From Hinthialibacter sp964556895 (GTDB lineage: Bacteria > Hinthialibacterota > Hinthialibacteria > Hinthialibacterales > Hinthialibacteraceae): 64,000 nt of DNA. The notes under the pieces are model-generated. The model made no database searches. It saw only the letters and a program-made list of their open reading frames with translations, and was not told the origin of the DNA. Below, piece after piece: positions 1 through 7,927 of this stretch. The translations under genes were made by a program, and so were the position numbers. Each line of letters starts with the position of its first letter. Within the stretch, counting starts at the first letter, position 1. The stretch lies in the NCBI GenBank assembly GCA_964556895.1, contig CAZKYC010000009.1, positions 14,169-78,168 of the forward strand, read 5' to 3'.

Positions 1-129
1 GTACTCAAATATCGAAAGAACCACTTTTTTATTCAACTCGCCTGGATGAGCATCGCCAGCGTCTCTATGCTGTATCAATCATCCAATACACTAGAAGCAC
101 TCTGTCGAACAGATTTCTCAACAACATGA
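1..129 (+). CDS. 3' end of an unidentified coding region (partial)
   Basis: Frame 1 is open from the first base to a TGA at 127-129, giving the last 42 residues of a possible protein that begins outside the window and ends in LCRTDFSTT. The piece has a short hydrophobic run (FFIQLAWMSIASVSMLY) and basic residues before it, so it could be the end of a membrane protein. An open stretch of 42 codons can occur by chance, so this is tentative. No family is recognised. Confidence 0.35.
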   Translation, partial: VLKYRKNHFFIQLAWMSIASVSMLYQSSNTLEALCRTDFSTT

Positions 130-193
130 AATATTAGACAGAAAATTACCGTAAGCGCCGTATACTCATAGTAAAACCAAACGGGAGCAGACC

Positions 194-460
194 ATGGAAG
201 ACAATAAACTCAATCAAGATATCGACGACATTCACCCAAAAGGATCAATCTGGGGAAAAATTCGGCTCATCGCGGCGGGAGTTTTACTTCTACTCTTGGG
301 TATCTTTCTCGCTATGAACTTTGTCTCGGTCACAGTGTGGTTTTTTGGTATTAACTTTAACATGCCGTTGATCGTTCTTGCCGGGTTATGTTTCTTTGTT
401 GGCGCACTCTGCGGCTGGGTAGGCGAAATTTATTACCGAAAACGGCTCGAAGACGAATAG
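194..460 (+). CDS. LapA-domain small inner-membrane protein
   Basis: An 88-residue protein with two predicted membrane helices (about residues 22-43 and 50-72) separated by a short loop, and a basic/acidic C-terminal tail (YYRKRLEDE). This matches the LapA/DUF1049 family, small proteins linked in proteobacteria to lipopolysaccharide assembly and membrane organisation. The start is supported by GGGAGC six bases before the ATG. It stands alone, between the end of an unidentified gene and the pterin dehydratase. The family call rests on size, topology and the aromatic/glycine pattern of the second helix. Confidence 0.65.
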   Translation: MEDNKLNQDIDDIHPKGSIWGKIRLIAAGVLLLLLGIFLAMNFVSVTVWFFGINFNMPLIVLAGLCFFVGALCGWVGEIYYRKRLEDE

Positions 461-563
461 CAGGCAGACAAGCAGTTCAATTACGCAATATCATTGATTG
501 TCATACATTGATTCACTTCGAATTGTTTATACAATTTTTTAAATTCTAAATGAGGTTGCATGT

Positions 564-851
564 ATGCCGCGTCCATCCAAATTCACAGATGACCAAATCA
601 ATGAGAAGCTCGGTTCTCTCAACGGTTGGTCTTTGGTCGACGGAAAACTTCACCGTGAGATTCAATTCAAAAATTTCATCGAAGCGTTTTCGTTCATGAG
701 CCGGGTCGCCCTTCACGCCGAGAAGATGGACCACCACCCCGAATGGTTTAATGTCTATAACAAAGTGGCAATCGACCTAGCGACCCATGACGCCGGCGGC
801 GTGACTGATCTCGACTTTAAACTCGCTGAAACCATCAACAAGATGCTTTAA
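564..851 (+). CDS. phhB: pterin-4a-carbinolamine dehydratase
   Basis: A 95-residue cytosolic protein of the PCD/DCoH family, which dehydrates 4a-hydroxytetrahydrobiopterin and so supports pterin recycling for aromatic amino acid hydroxylases. The family signature is plain: KMDHHPEWFNVYNKV near residues 54-68, followed by the THDAGGVTDLD block that supplies the remaining active-site histidine and aspartate. Length is normal for the family. No aromatic amino acid hydroxylase gene is visible nearby, so the protein may serve another pterin (for example molybdopterin-type chemistry) or act elsewhere in the genome. Confidence 0.93.
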   Translation: MPRPSKFTDDQINEKLGSLNGWSLVDGKLHREIQFKNFIEAFSFMSRVALHAEKMDHHPEWFNVYNKVAIDLATHDAGGVTDLDFKLAETINKML

Positions 852-903
852 ATTCTCCTCTGTTCATGGTATTTCTCTTGAAACCCCAAACGGAGGAGCC
901 GCC

Positions 904-1743
904 ATGAAACTTCACACGCAAATCACGTTTATCTCTTCGTTGCTTCTCGCATGCCTGTTTTGCGTCCAAGCCGACGCACAAGACGAACTACGCAAAGGTA
1001 AATCATTCATTAAGACCAAGGTTTATGCTCTTGAAGAAGACCTCGAACTTCTTGAACTGTACAAATTACTTCGCGTCACTGACGTCTGCGACGGCATGGA
1101 CAAAGTCGGCCTGCCGAACGTTGGGCTGATGGATCCGGAGATTATGCCCTTATGGAAAGACCCTGACACCTACGCCCACCGAATCATTGGCATCGCTGTC
1201 ACCGCGCGCTACGTTCCAACCCAAAAGCCTCACTATGGCGTGAGAAAAGGCGAAGACTTCGATACATGGGTCGGCCATTTTTACAACACTTACTCGCCTG
1301 AGCCGTTCGCCAACGTATTGCGAAAAGGCAGCGTCTTAGTGCTTGATGACGCCCCGGTCGGCAAAGAAGCCGGGACCATCGGCTCTAACAATATCATGAG
1401 TTGGGTGTTGAAAGGCTGTGTCGGCGTTGTCACAAATACCACCGCCCGCGACACAGACGAAATCATCACCCAAAAGGTTCCGCTCTATTTTCGCGGCGCA
1501 GGGCGGGGAATTCGCCCAGGCCGCAATGAAATTGAATCGGTAAACAAACCGATCGTCTGCGGCGGCGTCTTGGTCATGCCCGGCGACGTGATTGTCGGCG
1601 ATGGAGACGGCGTGATTGTTGTCCCTCGCGCAGTTGCGAAAGAGGTGGCGGAATACGCCTTAGAGACATTAGTGAAAGACAAAGCGGGCCGCCGCGCTTT
1701 GTATAAAAAACTCGGCTTGCCTGAAGACGATTCGGTCAAGTAG
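904..1743 (+). CDS. exported RraA-family (HMG/CHA aldolase-like) protein
   Basis: A 279-residue protein with an N-terminal signal peptide (hydrophobic core ISSLLLACLFCV, likely cleavage after ADA near residue 25) and a RraA/4-hydroxy-4-methyl-2-oxoglutarate aldolase-type fold. The family core is seen as GSNNIMSWVLKGCVGVV followed by TTARDTDEI near residues 160-190; the RD pair is the usual substrate/metal-binding signature. The C-terminal GDVIVGDGDGVIVVPR block is also typical. AGGAGCC seven bases or so upstream supports the start. Family members are normally cytosolic, so export is unusual. The substrate is unknown; divalent-metal-dependent aldolase or decarboxylase activity is plausible from family knowledge only. 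Confidence 0.8.
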   Translation: MKLHTQITFISSLLLACLFCVQADAQDELRKGKSFIKTKVYALEEDLELLELYKLLRVTDVCDGMDKVGLPNVGLMDPEIMPLWKDPDTYAHRIIGIAVTARYVPTQKPHYGVRKGEDFDTWVGHFYNTYSPEPFANVLRKGSVLVLDDAPVGKEAGTIGSNNIMSWVLKGCVGVVTNTTARDTDEIITQKVPLYFRGAGRGIRPGRNEIESVNKPIVCGGVLVMPGDVIVGDGDGVIVVPRAVAKEVAEYALETLVKDKAGRRALYKKLGLPEDDSVK

Positions 1744-1819
1744 ATAAACTTCAGCCAACTAAGAATTGAAGATAGCTGGAAAGATCAATGACTCATCATT
1801 CAGCGACCAGGTGATCTAA

Positions 1820-1897
1820 GCCTTGGCGCAACTCAGTGAGCGCCTGTGCAAATGGGCCTGAAAGCCCGCACTGAAGCGAACAGAGTTGCGCCAAGGC
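1820..1897 (-). repeat. palindromic intergenic repeat, copy A
   Basis: A 78-base element with perfect 15-base inverted arms (GCCTTGGCGCAACTC at 1820-1834 and its complement at 1883-1897). The interior folds imperfectly and carries the core shared with copy B: GAGCGCCTGTGCAAA at 1839-1853 and GCACTGAAGCGAACAGAGTT at 1868-1887. Orientation is assigned so that the core reads AACTCTGTTCGCTTCAGTGC. It lies between two convergent genes. Related copies are at 36698-36745, 40023-40055 and 54133-54208. Confidence 0.85.
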
Positions 1898-1904
1898 CAG
1901 TTGG

Positions 1905-2978
1905 CTAAATTGAGGAAGTGATTTCTCCCCCGCCTTGGGTAATGGTGTATACCGATACCGATAAAATCATCAGCGCAATGGCTAATAGAATGACGATGCG
2001 TACTTGGTGAGGGAACACTTTTTGGTTATGGATCCATTCGGGCGCCAATACCGCTAGCGCAGCGATCGGCGTCGAACTGGTAAACACGTCATCACTTGGC
2101 GCGCTCCAGACAACAAGTGAAGTCGAATGCAATAACACACCCCAGCCCAGCCAAGCCATCGGCGTCCTCAACACAATGACGCCAATCGCCATCATACATG
2201 AAGCAATTAAGGCCCAGTCGTGAACGCTGTTGGGCATGGAAATATTGAACCATCTGGCGTTTTGGCTCCACAGCTGAAAAAAGACGGCGTCAGGCCGGCT
2301 TTCATTCATAAAGACCATCACATAATAGCCAACCACTAAGACCAGTTGCGTTGCCCAAACACAGGCAAAAATCTCATGCGGCCCGTTCTTGTTGATTTGT
2401 TGTATAAGGAGCGCCGCGTTCAATGCAACCACAAACCAGATTAGCCCCTGGTTGCTCAATAATAAGAATGAGCTGAAAACCCCGACGCCAAATCCACCCA
2501 CAATAGAAGGAGACCTCATCGAAGCGGCCATCGGCGCCAGCAGAGAAATCATCAAAATACTAAGCGGGGCCGAGGTTCCATAGATGGGTGTTAAAAATAA
2601 TGCGCAGACAAACCAAACCACTGAAAAATCTGAATACAAGTTTTGCTCGCGGCGAAAATGGGTGCGCAGCGATAGGCAGCCAATGACTAACATGCCCAGG
2701 CCGCACAAGGTGGTCGTCTTGCTCATTTCGTCTTCGATGGCGCCCAGGTTGGCGAGCCGTTGAAGCGTCCATCGCCACAATGGGTCGGGGTAGACTGAAT
2801 AGAGCGACGGCTCTCTGTCATGCGCGACCGAAAACGCCCTGGCGATAGACTGCTCGGCGTATTCAGGAACCAGGTAATCCACCGAACCGTAAATCATGAA
2901 CACCGCAAGCCCGACCGCGGTGATCCACAACAGAGAGCGCTCTCGCCCATAACCTTCTTCGCGAATATAGGAAACCAT
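1905..2978 (-). CDS. multi-pass membrane protein of unknown function
   Basis: A 357-residue protein with about nine hydrophobic segments spread along its length and short polar loops, starting with a charged cytoplasmic N-terminus (YIREEGYGRERS). No enzyme motif is recognised. Segment layout resembles polytopic glycan-related membrane proteins such as O-antigen polymerases or GT-C type enzymes, but the periplasmic DxD/ExD signature expected of GT-C enzymes is not evident, so no function is assigned. It is the last gene of a minus-strand group downstream of the phosphofructokinase, separated by a terminator-like hairpin at 3054-3078, so it probably has its own promoter. Confidence 0.6.
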   Translation of the reverse strand: MVSYIREEGYGRERSLLWITAVGLAVFMIYGSVDYLVPEYAEQSIARAFSVAHDREPSLYSVYPDPLWRWTLQRLANLGAIEDEMSKTTTLCGLGMLVIGCLSLRTHFRREQNLYSDFSVVWFVCALFLTPIYGTSAPLSILMISLLAPMAASMRSPSIVGGFGVGVFSSFLLLSNQGLIWFVVALNAALLIQQINKNGPHEIFACVWATQLVLVVGYYVMVFMNESRPDAVFFQLWSQNARWFNISMPNSVHDWALIASCMMAIGVIVLRTPMAWLGWGVLLHSTSLVVWSAPSDDVFTSSTPIAALAVLAPEWIHNQKVFPHQVRIVILLAIALMILSVSVYTITQGGGEITSSI

Positions 2979-3053
2979 TTTAAATCAATCCAATAAAATT
3001 AACTGTAGTCTTTAGCATTCAATACAAAAAACAAAAATTCAAGGCAAAGCAAA

Positions 3054-3078
3054 CGGGCGGGATACGCTATCCCGCCCG
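3054..3078 (-). terminator. hairpin downstream of phosphofructokinase
   Basis: An 11-base perfect stem (CGGGCGGGATA / TATCCCGCCCG) with a three-base loop sits 29 bases past the stop of the minus-strand phosphofructokinase gene. On the minus strand it is followed by TTTGCTTTG, a modest T-rich tail. Confidence 0.65.
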
Positions 3079-3106
3079 AATTGTTGTAAGCATAACAAGA
3101 AAGGCC

Positions 3107-4330
3107 TTACATTTTGTCGACTGCTGGCGCCCACAAACGGTTTGCTTCAGGCGCTGGCCCCATAATGGGCAATAGATACTGGCGAAACGCTTCCGTCACA
3201 TCGTTGCCTTCATCATTGATAAATTCGTCCGGCATTAGTTTGGTCTTGGCGGCGATGTCTTCTAATGGGACCAAGTCATATTCAACCGCATATTCGCCGA
3301 CGCGCTTGATCACGACAGAACCGTCGATGTTGTGCCACAGGGCGTACTGAACGGCCTTCTCGCCAACTTCGCGTGCTTCTTGTTGGTCGACTGTCGATAC
3401 CACGCCCAAGAAACAGCGTTGCGGATAGCCTAAAGTATCGGCGCGAACTCGCTTGATACTGAGTTTTTCCTTAATCAGAGTCGACAACACATCGCCCAGC
3501 GCGCCAGTGCCTGACAACTGAACATTGCCGTGCGCGTCTTTTTCGGCTTCGCCGGTAATGCTGACGACGAGTGGAACATGCTTGCCGTTTTCATCCATTT
3601 CTGACCAAATGCCTTCAGAGACGGCGATAATGCAGCGGCCATGTTTCTTATACATTTTGTCAACGTCTTGGATGAACTTGTCTTGGTCAAATTTGCGCTC
3701 CGGTAAGTAAACCAAATGCGGGCCGTCATCCGGGTAGCGGCGGTAACCAGCGGCGGCGGCGGTCAAAAAGCCGGCGTGGCGCCCCATGACCACAGCGATG
3801 TACACGCCAGGTAGAGCGCGGTTGTCGAGGTTGGTTCCCGCCAACGCCAGCGCAACGTAGCGCGCTGCGGACGCAAAGCCCGGGCAGTGATCGGTGACGA
3901 CCAGGTCGTTATCAATTGTCTTAGGGATATGAACGCAACGAACTTCGAAGTTTTCTTCATTGGCGAACTGGTTTACCAATCGACAGGTATCAGACGAGTC
4001 GTTGCCGCCAATGTAAAAGAAATAACGAATGTTGTATTTTTTGAATACGGCGAAAATCTTCTTACAGTAATCGGCGTCGGGTTTGTCGCGGGTCGAACCA
4101 AGCGCTGCGCCGGGGGCCATCCCGACTTCTTCGAGGTTGTGTGAAGTCGCTTGGCTGAGGTCAACAAAATCTTCGTTGACGATTCCGCTGACGCCGTGGC
4201 GCGCGCCATATACATGGGTAATCTGGCTGAACTTGCGGCATTCGAGCGCGGCGCCTACCAGTGACTGGTTGATGACCGCGGTCGGCCCGCCGCCCTGGGC
4301 GATTATGGCTTTACCTTCAAGGGTGGACAT
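3107..4330 (-). CDS. pfp: 6-phosphofructokinase, pyrophosphate-type
   Basis: A 407-residue enzyme of the PfkA superfamily, phosphorylating fructose 6-phosphate to fructose 1,6-bisphosphate in glycolysis. The nucleotide/diphosphate loop is AQGGGPTAVINQSL at residues 11-24. The second loop reads GGNDS near residues 108-112: an Asp at the second of the two discriminating positions, together with Lys in PKTIDND (about 136-142), indicates pyrophosphate rather than ATP as phosphoryl donor, as known for the family. The Asn in place of the usual first Asp is a variant. The aroE-aroK pair lies upstream on the same strand with a 131-base gap. Donor assignment is inferred from motif residues. Confidence 0.9.
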   Translation of the reverse strand: MSTLEGKAIIAQGGGPTAVINQSLVGAALECRKFSQITHVYGARHGVSGIVNEDFVDLSQATSHNLEEVGMAPGAALGSTRDKPDADYCKKIFAVFKKYNIRYFFYIGGNDSSDTCRLVNQFANEENFEVRCVHIPKTIDNDLVVTDHCPGFASAARYVALALAGTNLDNRALPGVYIAVVMGRHAGFLTAAAAGYRRYPDDGPHLVYLPERKFDQDKFIQDVDKMYKKHGRCIIAVSEGIWSEMDENGKHVPLVVSITGEAEKDAHGNVQLSGTGALGDVLSTLIKEKLSIKRVRADTLGYPQRCFLGVVSTVDQQEAREVGEKAVQYALWHNIDGSVVIKRVGEYAVEYDLVPLEDIAAKTKLMPDEFINDEGNDVTEAFRQYLLPIMGPAPEANRLWAPAVDKM

Positions 4331-4461
4331 GCTGAACTCCTAAACGTGGGGGATCGGCGAACCAAGTCGCCGTAAACAATTGAGGTATTCTACAAACCAA
4401 CCCATGTCCGGTAAATGCGTTCAGCATTTGGGGTAGGAGATATAACAGGTTTCTTACAATT

Positions 4462-4977
4462 TTACGATTGTTGGGCAACAAACTGTTCGTAAATTGTCTC
4501 AACACACTGCTCAATCGAGCATGCATTCGTATCAAGCGTCGCATGGCTGGCTTTTTGGTAGAGCGCTTCGCGTTGGCTGAGCACGTCTCTCACTTCATCC
4601 GCCGCTGTGCCTTTTCCGGTCAGGGAAGGGCGGTTGGCGTCGCCCGCGATACGCTGGGCGATGACTTCAACCGGCGCCTGTAGCCAGACCACAAACCCGG
4701 TCTTGCGCAGCGCTTCAATGTTGGCGTCGCGAACAATGACTCCGCCGCCGCAATCAATTACAGCATTCTCTTGGTGGGTCAGTTCTTCGGTCAGTTTTTG
4801 TTCTTCATCTCGAAAGGCGTCCCAACCATTTTTCTCGACAAATTCAGGGATAGCGCACCCAAATCGTTCCACCAACATTTCATCCATGTGATGAACGGGC
4901 CAGCCCAACTTTTCTGCAAGTCGGTTGCTCAGAACTGATTTACCCGCGCCGCGATAGCCAATTAAGACCAGATTCAT
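4462..4977 (-). CDS. aroK: shikimate kinase
   Basis: A 171-residue P-loop kinase that phosphorylates shikimate at O3 in the chorismate pathway. Seen: Walker A GYRGAGKS near residues 8-15, the shikimate-binding DE and FRDEE regions, CGGGV near residue 76, and the lid segment NRPSLTGKG. Length is normal. It overlaps the end of aroE by four bases (ATGA), so the two are translationally coupled and supply consecutive pathway steps. Confidence 0.95.
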   Translation of the reverse strand: MNLVLIGYRGAGKSVLSNRLAEKLGWPVHHMDEMLVERFGCAIPEFVEKNGWDAFRDEEQKLTEELTHQENAVIDCGGGVIVRDANIEALRKTGFVVWLQAPVEVIAQRIAGDANRPSLTGKGTAADEVRDVLSQREALYQKASHATLDTNACSIEQCVETIYEQFVAQQS

Positions 4978-5840
4978 GATTGGCCCAACGCCTCCTTGAC
5001 GGCTTTGGCCATGATCTCAACAGGCGGTTTTTCGCCTGTCCATAACCGAAACTGCTCAGCGCCTTGATTCACAAACATGGGAATACCGTTGATAGTGCGC
5101 GCAAAACGCGCCTCAGCCCGCTGCAACAATCGGGTTTGCGCCGGATTATATATAATATCAAACACCAAATGGCGCTCAGAAAACAGCGACTCTTCGACTA
5201 AACATTCATCCACTTTGGGCGCCATTCCTATCGGCGTGGTGTTGATGATGACATCCGCTGCTTCAAAGGCGTCTTTCATGTCCTCTTTGCTAAGCGAGCC
5301 AGTGCTAATTAGCGAGGAAGAATGAGAACGAATCTCTGAGGTCAGCGCTCCCGCCATTTCGGTGTCTTCATCGCGGTGGAGAAAATAAATTTGTTTTGGG
5401 TTTCGCTCACACGCCAGGGTAAACCCGACCCCGCGCGCCGCGCCGCCGACGCCGAGAAAGACGATGGTTTTTCCATCAATGCGTTCGTGTTCTTCGATGG
5501 CGTGTAGAGCCCCAATTCCGTCAGTGTTGGTTCCAATCAGGTGGCTATTGTCGTTAATGATTGTATTGACAGCCCCAATTCGCTTGGCGAGCGGAGTAAT
5601 CTCATCCAGTTGCTCCATCACATTCACCTTGTGTGGAATCGTGACTGAAAGGCCGCGTATGTTGAATCCACGAACTCCAGCGACTGCGTGGGCGATGTCT
5701 TTCACATGAAACGCGGTGTAGACATAGTTCAATCCTAGCGATTGGAACGCCGCGTTGTGCATACAGGGCGACAGCGTGTGTTCAATCGGGTCGCCGATCA
5801 CGGCGCAGACGGTGGTTGAACCTTTGATTTCCCAACTCAT
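4974..5840 (-). CDS. aroE: shikimate dehydrogenase
   Basis: A 288-residue NADP-dependent enzyme reducing 3-dehydroshikimate to shikimate. The N-terminal substrate domain has SLSPCMHNAAF, SVTIPHK (catalytic Lys) and GAVNTI followed by GTNTDGIGA; the nucleotide domain has the glycine-rich GVGGAARGVGF. The C-terminal NQGAEQFRLW block is also conserved. It lies directly upstream of aroK with a four-base overlap, forming a two-gene aromatic biosynthesis operon on the minus strand. Confidence 0.96.
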   Translation of the reverse strand: MSWEIKGSTTVCAVIGDPIEHTLSPCMHNAAFQSLGLNYVYTAFHVKDIAHAVAGVRGFNIRGLSVTIPHKVNVMEQLDEITPLAKRIGAVNTIINDNSHLIGTNTDGIGALHAIEEHERIDGKTIVFLGVGGAARGVGFTLACERNPKQIYFLHRDEDTEMAGALTSEIRSHSSSLISTGSLSKEDMKDAFEAADVIINTTPIGMAPKVDECLVEESLFSERHLVFDIIYNPAQTRLLQRAEARFARTINGIPMFVNQGAEQFRLWTGEKPPVEIMAKAVKEALGQS

Positions 5841-5925
5841 TGAATCTCAACTCCCCAAATTGGTCTGTAAAGCCAAGCAATACTAGCACGATAAATTTTA
5901 ATACAGAGTTCTTGGCTTAACAAAA

Positions 5926-5955
5926 AAGGGCGCATGTATGATCACATGCGCCCTT
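5926..5955 (-). terminator. strong terminator after the three-repeat secreted protein
   Basis: A 12-base perfect stem (AAGGGCGCATGT / ACATGCGCCCTT) with a six-base loop. Read on the minus strand it is followed by TTTTTTG, a classic intrinsic terminator 20 bases past the stop of the gene at 5976-7799. Confidence 0.85.
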
Positions 5956-5975
5956 CTGATCAACATAACTCTGAA

Positions 5976-7799
5976 TTAGTGCAATTGCCAATCCACAACG
6001 TCTGTTTCGAATTCTGCCAACATATCGACGCCGGCGTTTACACCAACCGGGCGAATGACGGCATAACGAATTCGACTAATGTGAACCGCACCGTTATCAG
6101 AGAACCAGAAACGGGCAGCTGCTTGAGGCCCTTGGTTTACTCCTGAGAAATTCATATCTTCGATCAGGTATGCCGCAGTCTGCCAGGCGTCAGTCCCTTC
6201 AAGCGTTGTTCGCAGTTCGTTAGGAAAGAACTTAAACTCGTTGGTTCCAAAGGTATTTGAAACATACACCTCAGGGCCAAAGCGCTCCCCGGCTAATGCG
6301 GGGTTGTCCCAGTAATCGACCACGATTTTGATCACCGCGTTCGGCTGAGAACTCGGCCCAAAATGTTCATCTAAAACCGAGAAATTAACAAAGCGGTCAA
6401 ATGGCGCCGCGCCATCACTTAAAGCAGGTCGCAGCGAGAGACGTTCTTCACCAGCCGGGCCGGCTTCTTCAACGATATACTCTTGGTCGCCGCCGTTGCC
6501 GCCAAAGTCCAATCCATTGACGACGCCGCCTTCAATATCGAGTTCAGCGAAGATTTCAAACGGGTCTGGATCAAACGGAAATGAATCAGGAATCGGGTCA
6601 ACGCCCTGGTTGACGCCAGACGCACGGATAACGCCCAATCTCAAACGGCTGATGTAGACCGGGCCGTCAAAAATAAACCGCGCCGCCGCCTGGGTTGGGA
6701 CATTCACGCCATCAAATTTCACATCCGTAACAAACCATTCGGCTTCACGCCAGGAGTCAGTGCCTTCAATGGTTGTTCGACTTTGTGGGGGGAAAAATTC
6801 GATGCCGCCGCCAGCGGTGCGATAGGCTTCTGGGCCAAATACAACGCCAGTTAACGCGGGATCGTCATAATATTCAGCGACGATCTTTACTCGAGTACTG
6901 GGTTGGGAGGTGGGTCCAAAGTGTTCATCTAAAATTTCCCAGTTAACAAAGTTATCTAACGTCGCGTCGCTGCCGTCTTCCATCGCCGGGCGCATGGCTT
7001 TGCGCTTGTCGCCTGCGGGGCCGATGTCTTCGGATTCGATGGTTTCTTGGTCGCCGCCAGTCACTCGGAATAAATCGATCCCATCAGCGATGTTATTGTT
7101 TAAGTCCCACTCAGCAGCAATAGGGAACAAATCTGGATCAAAATCAACAGTATTCGATTGATTGATGGTTTCGGTCGCGCCAAACACGCCAGCCGGGCCA
7201 ATCGCTATCGCGCGAACCGCCAATCCGTTCACACGCTCTAGGCGAATCGTCCCGTCATTCACGCCGCCCAACTGGCCGTCGCTGGGAATCGGGTCAACAG
7301 CGAGGTCATTGCCTAACCATTGTCCAGAGTTATCGATTCTGAATACGCGCCATTCAAACTGGTCAGTCAGTGATTCGAGTGTGAATCCACCAATCCCATT
7401 TACATTGCCAAGAACGCCTAACGTAAAACCCATGTTGTCATTTTGAGAGTCCGCATTGGCGAAATATTGAATGAGAACATCAACTTCTGGCACGTCAGGC
7501 CAAGCGAAGAAAAATTCGTCAGCGACGTTCATAAAGTTGTTGGTCGCTCTCACCGCGATTTGGTCAGCGAGAATGATTTCTTCTGTGGTTTGGTCGCCGC
7601 CATTCAGAATCGTCAGTGAATTGAGAAAATCATCCGCCCCTTCAGGAACTCCATCATCAAGAAACCCATCTGAACTCCAATAGTGGACTTCTTGAGAAAA
7701 GTCAGTATCCGGCGGCCAACTCTCGATGTCTAATGGCTGGGTCGAAACAGGAAGCGAAAAAAGGGCGATAGCGAACAATAAGACAAATACGTTTTTCAT
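5976..7799 (-). CDS. secreted protein with three tandem beta-rich repeats and a C-terminal tail motif
   Basis: A 607-residue exported protein: signal peptide at residues 1-20 (FVLLFAIALFSLPVST), start supported by AGGAGG eight bases upstream. Three tandem units follow, each opening with a GGDQ(E/T) block and closing with an (A)VRA/GVIR-type strand (roughly residues 45-215, 240-415 and 425-590). Units two and three are clearly homologous (GPAG, LRPA, FVN, LDEHFGP, SSQPN/TSQPS, TTxEGTD, QAAARF). The composition is acidic, aromatic and beta-rich, with no membrane helix. The last 13 residues, AEFETDVVDWQLH, resemble the tail of the protein at 22534-23526. No known family is recognised; a surface or extracellular role is inferred. 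Confidence 0.75.
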   Translation of the reverse strand: MKNVFVLLFAIALFSLPVSTQPLDIESWPPDTDFSQEVHYWSSDGFLDDGVPEGADDFLNSLTILNGGDQTTEEIILADQIAVRATNNFMNVADEFFFAWPDVPEVDVLIQYFANADSQNDNMGFTLGVLGNVNGIGGFTLESLTDQFEWRVFRIDNSGQWLGNDLAVDPIPSDGQLGGVNDGTIRLERVNGLAVRAIAIGPAGVFGATETINQSNTVDFDPDLFPIAAEWDLNNNIADGIDLFRVTGGDQETIESEDIGPAGDKRKAMRPAMEDGSDATLDNFVNWEILDEHFGPTSQPSTRVKIVAEYYDDPALTGVVFGPEAYRTAGGGIEFFPPQSRTTIEGTDSWREAEWFVTDVKFDGVNVPTQAAARFIFDGPVYISRLRLGVIRASGVNQGVDPIPDSFPFDPDPFEIFAELDIEGGVVNGLDFGGNGGDQEYIVEEAGPAGEERLSLRPALSDGAAPFDRFVNFSVLDEHFGPSSQPNAVIKIVVDYWDNPALAGERFGPEVYVSNTFGTNEFKFFPNELRTTLEGTDAWQTAAYLIEDMNFSGVNQGPQAAARFWFSDNGAVHISRIRYAVIRPVGVNAGVDMLAEFETDVVDWQLH

Positions 7800-7879
7800 A
7801 AAAAATTCCTCCTAGAGTTATTACGGCTAACTGAAGTAATATTAATATCAAATTTTTACCTCGATGTCAATTCAAATCA

Positions 7880-7907
7880 AAACGCCCCAAATATCGTTGG
7901 GGCGTTT
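7880..7907 (-). terminator. rpoD terminator
   Basis: An 11-base perfect stem (AAACGCCCCAA / TTGGGGCGTTT) with a six-base loop, 20 bases past the rpoD stop. The minus-strand tail is TTTTGATTTG. Confidence 0.75.
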
Positions 7908-7927
7908 GACTAATATCATTTCGAAGA

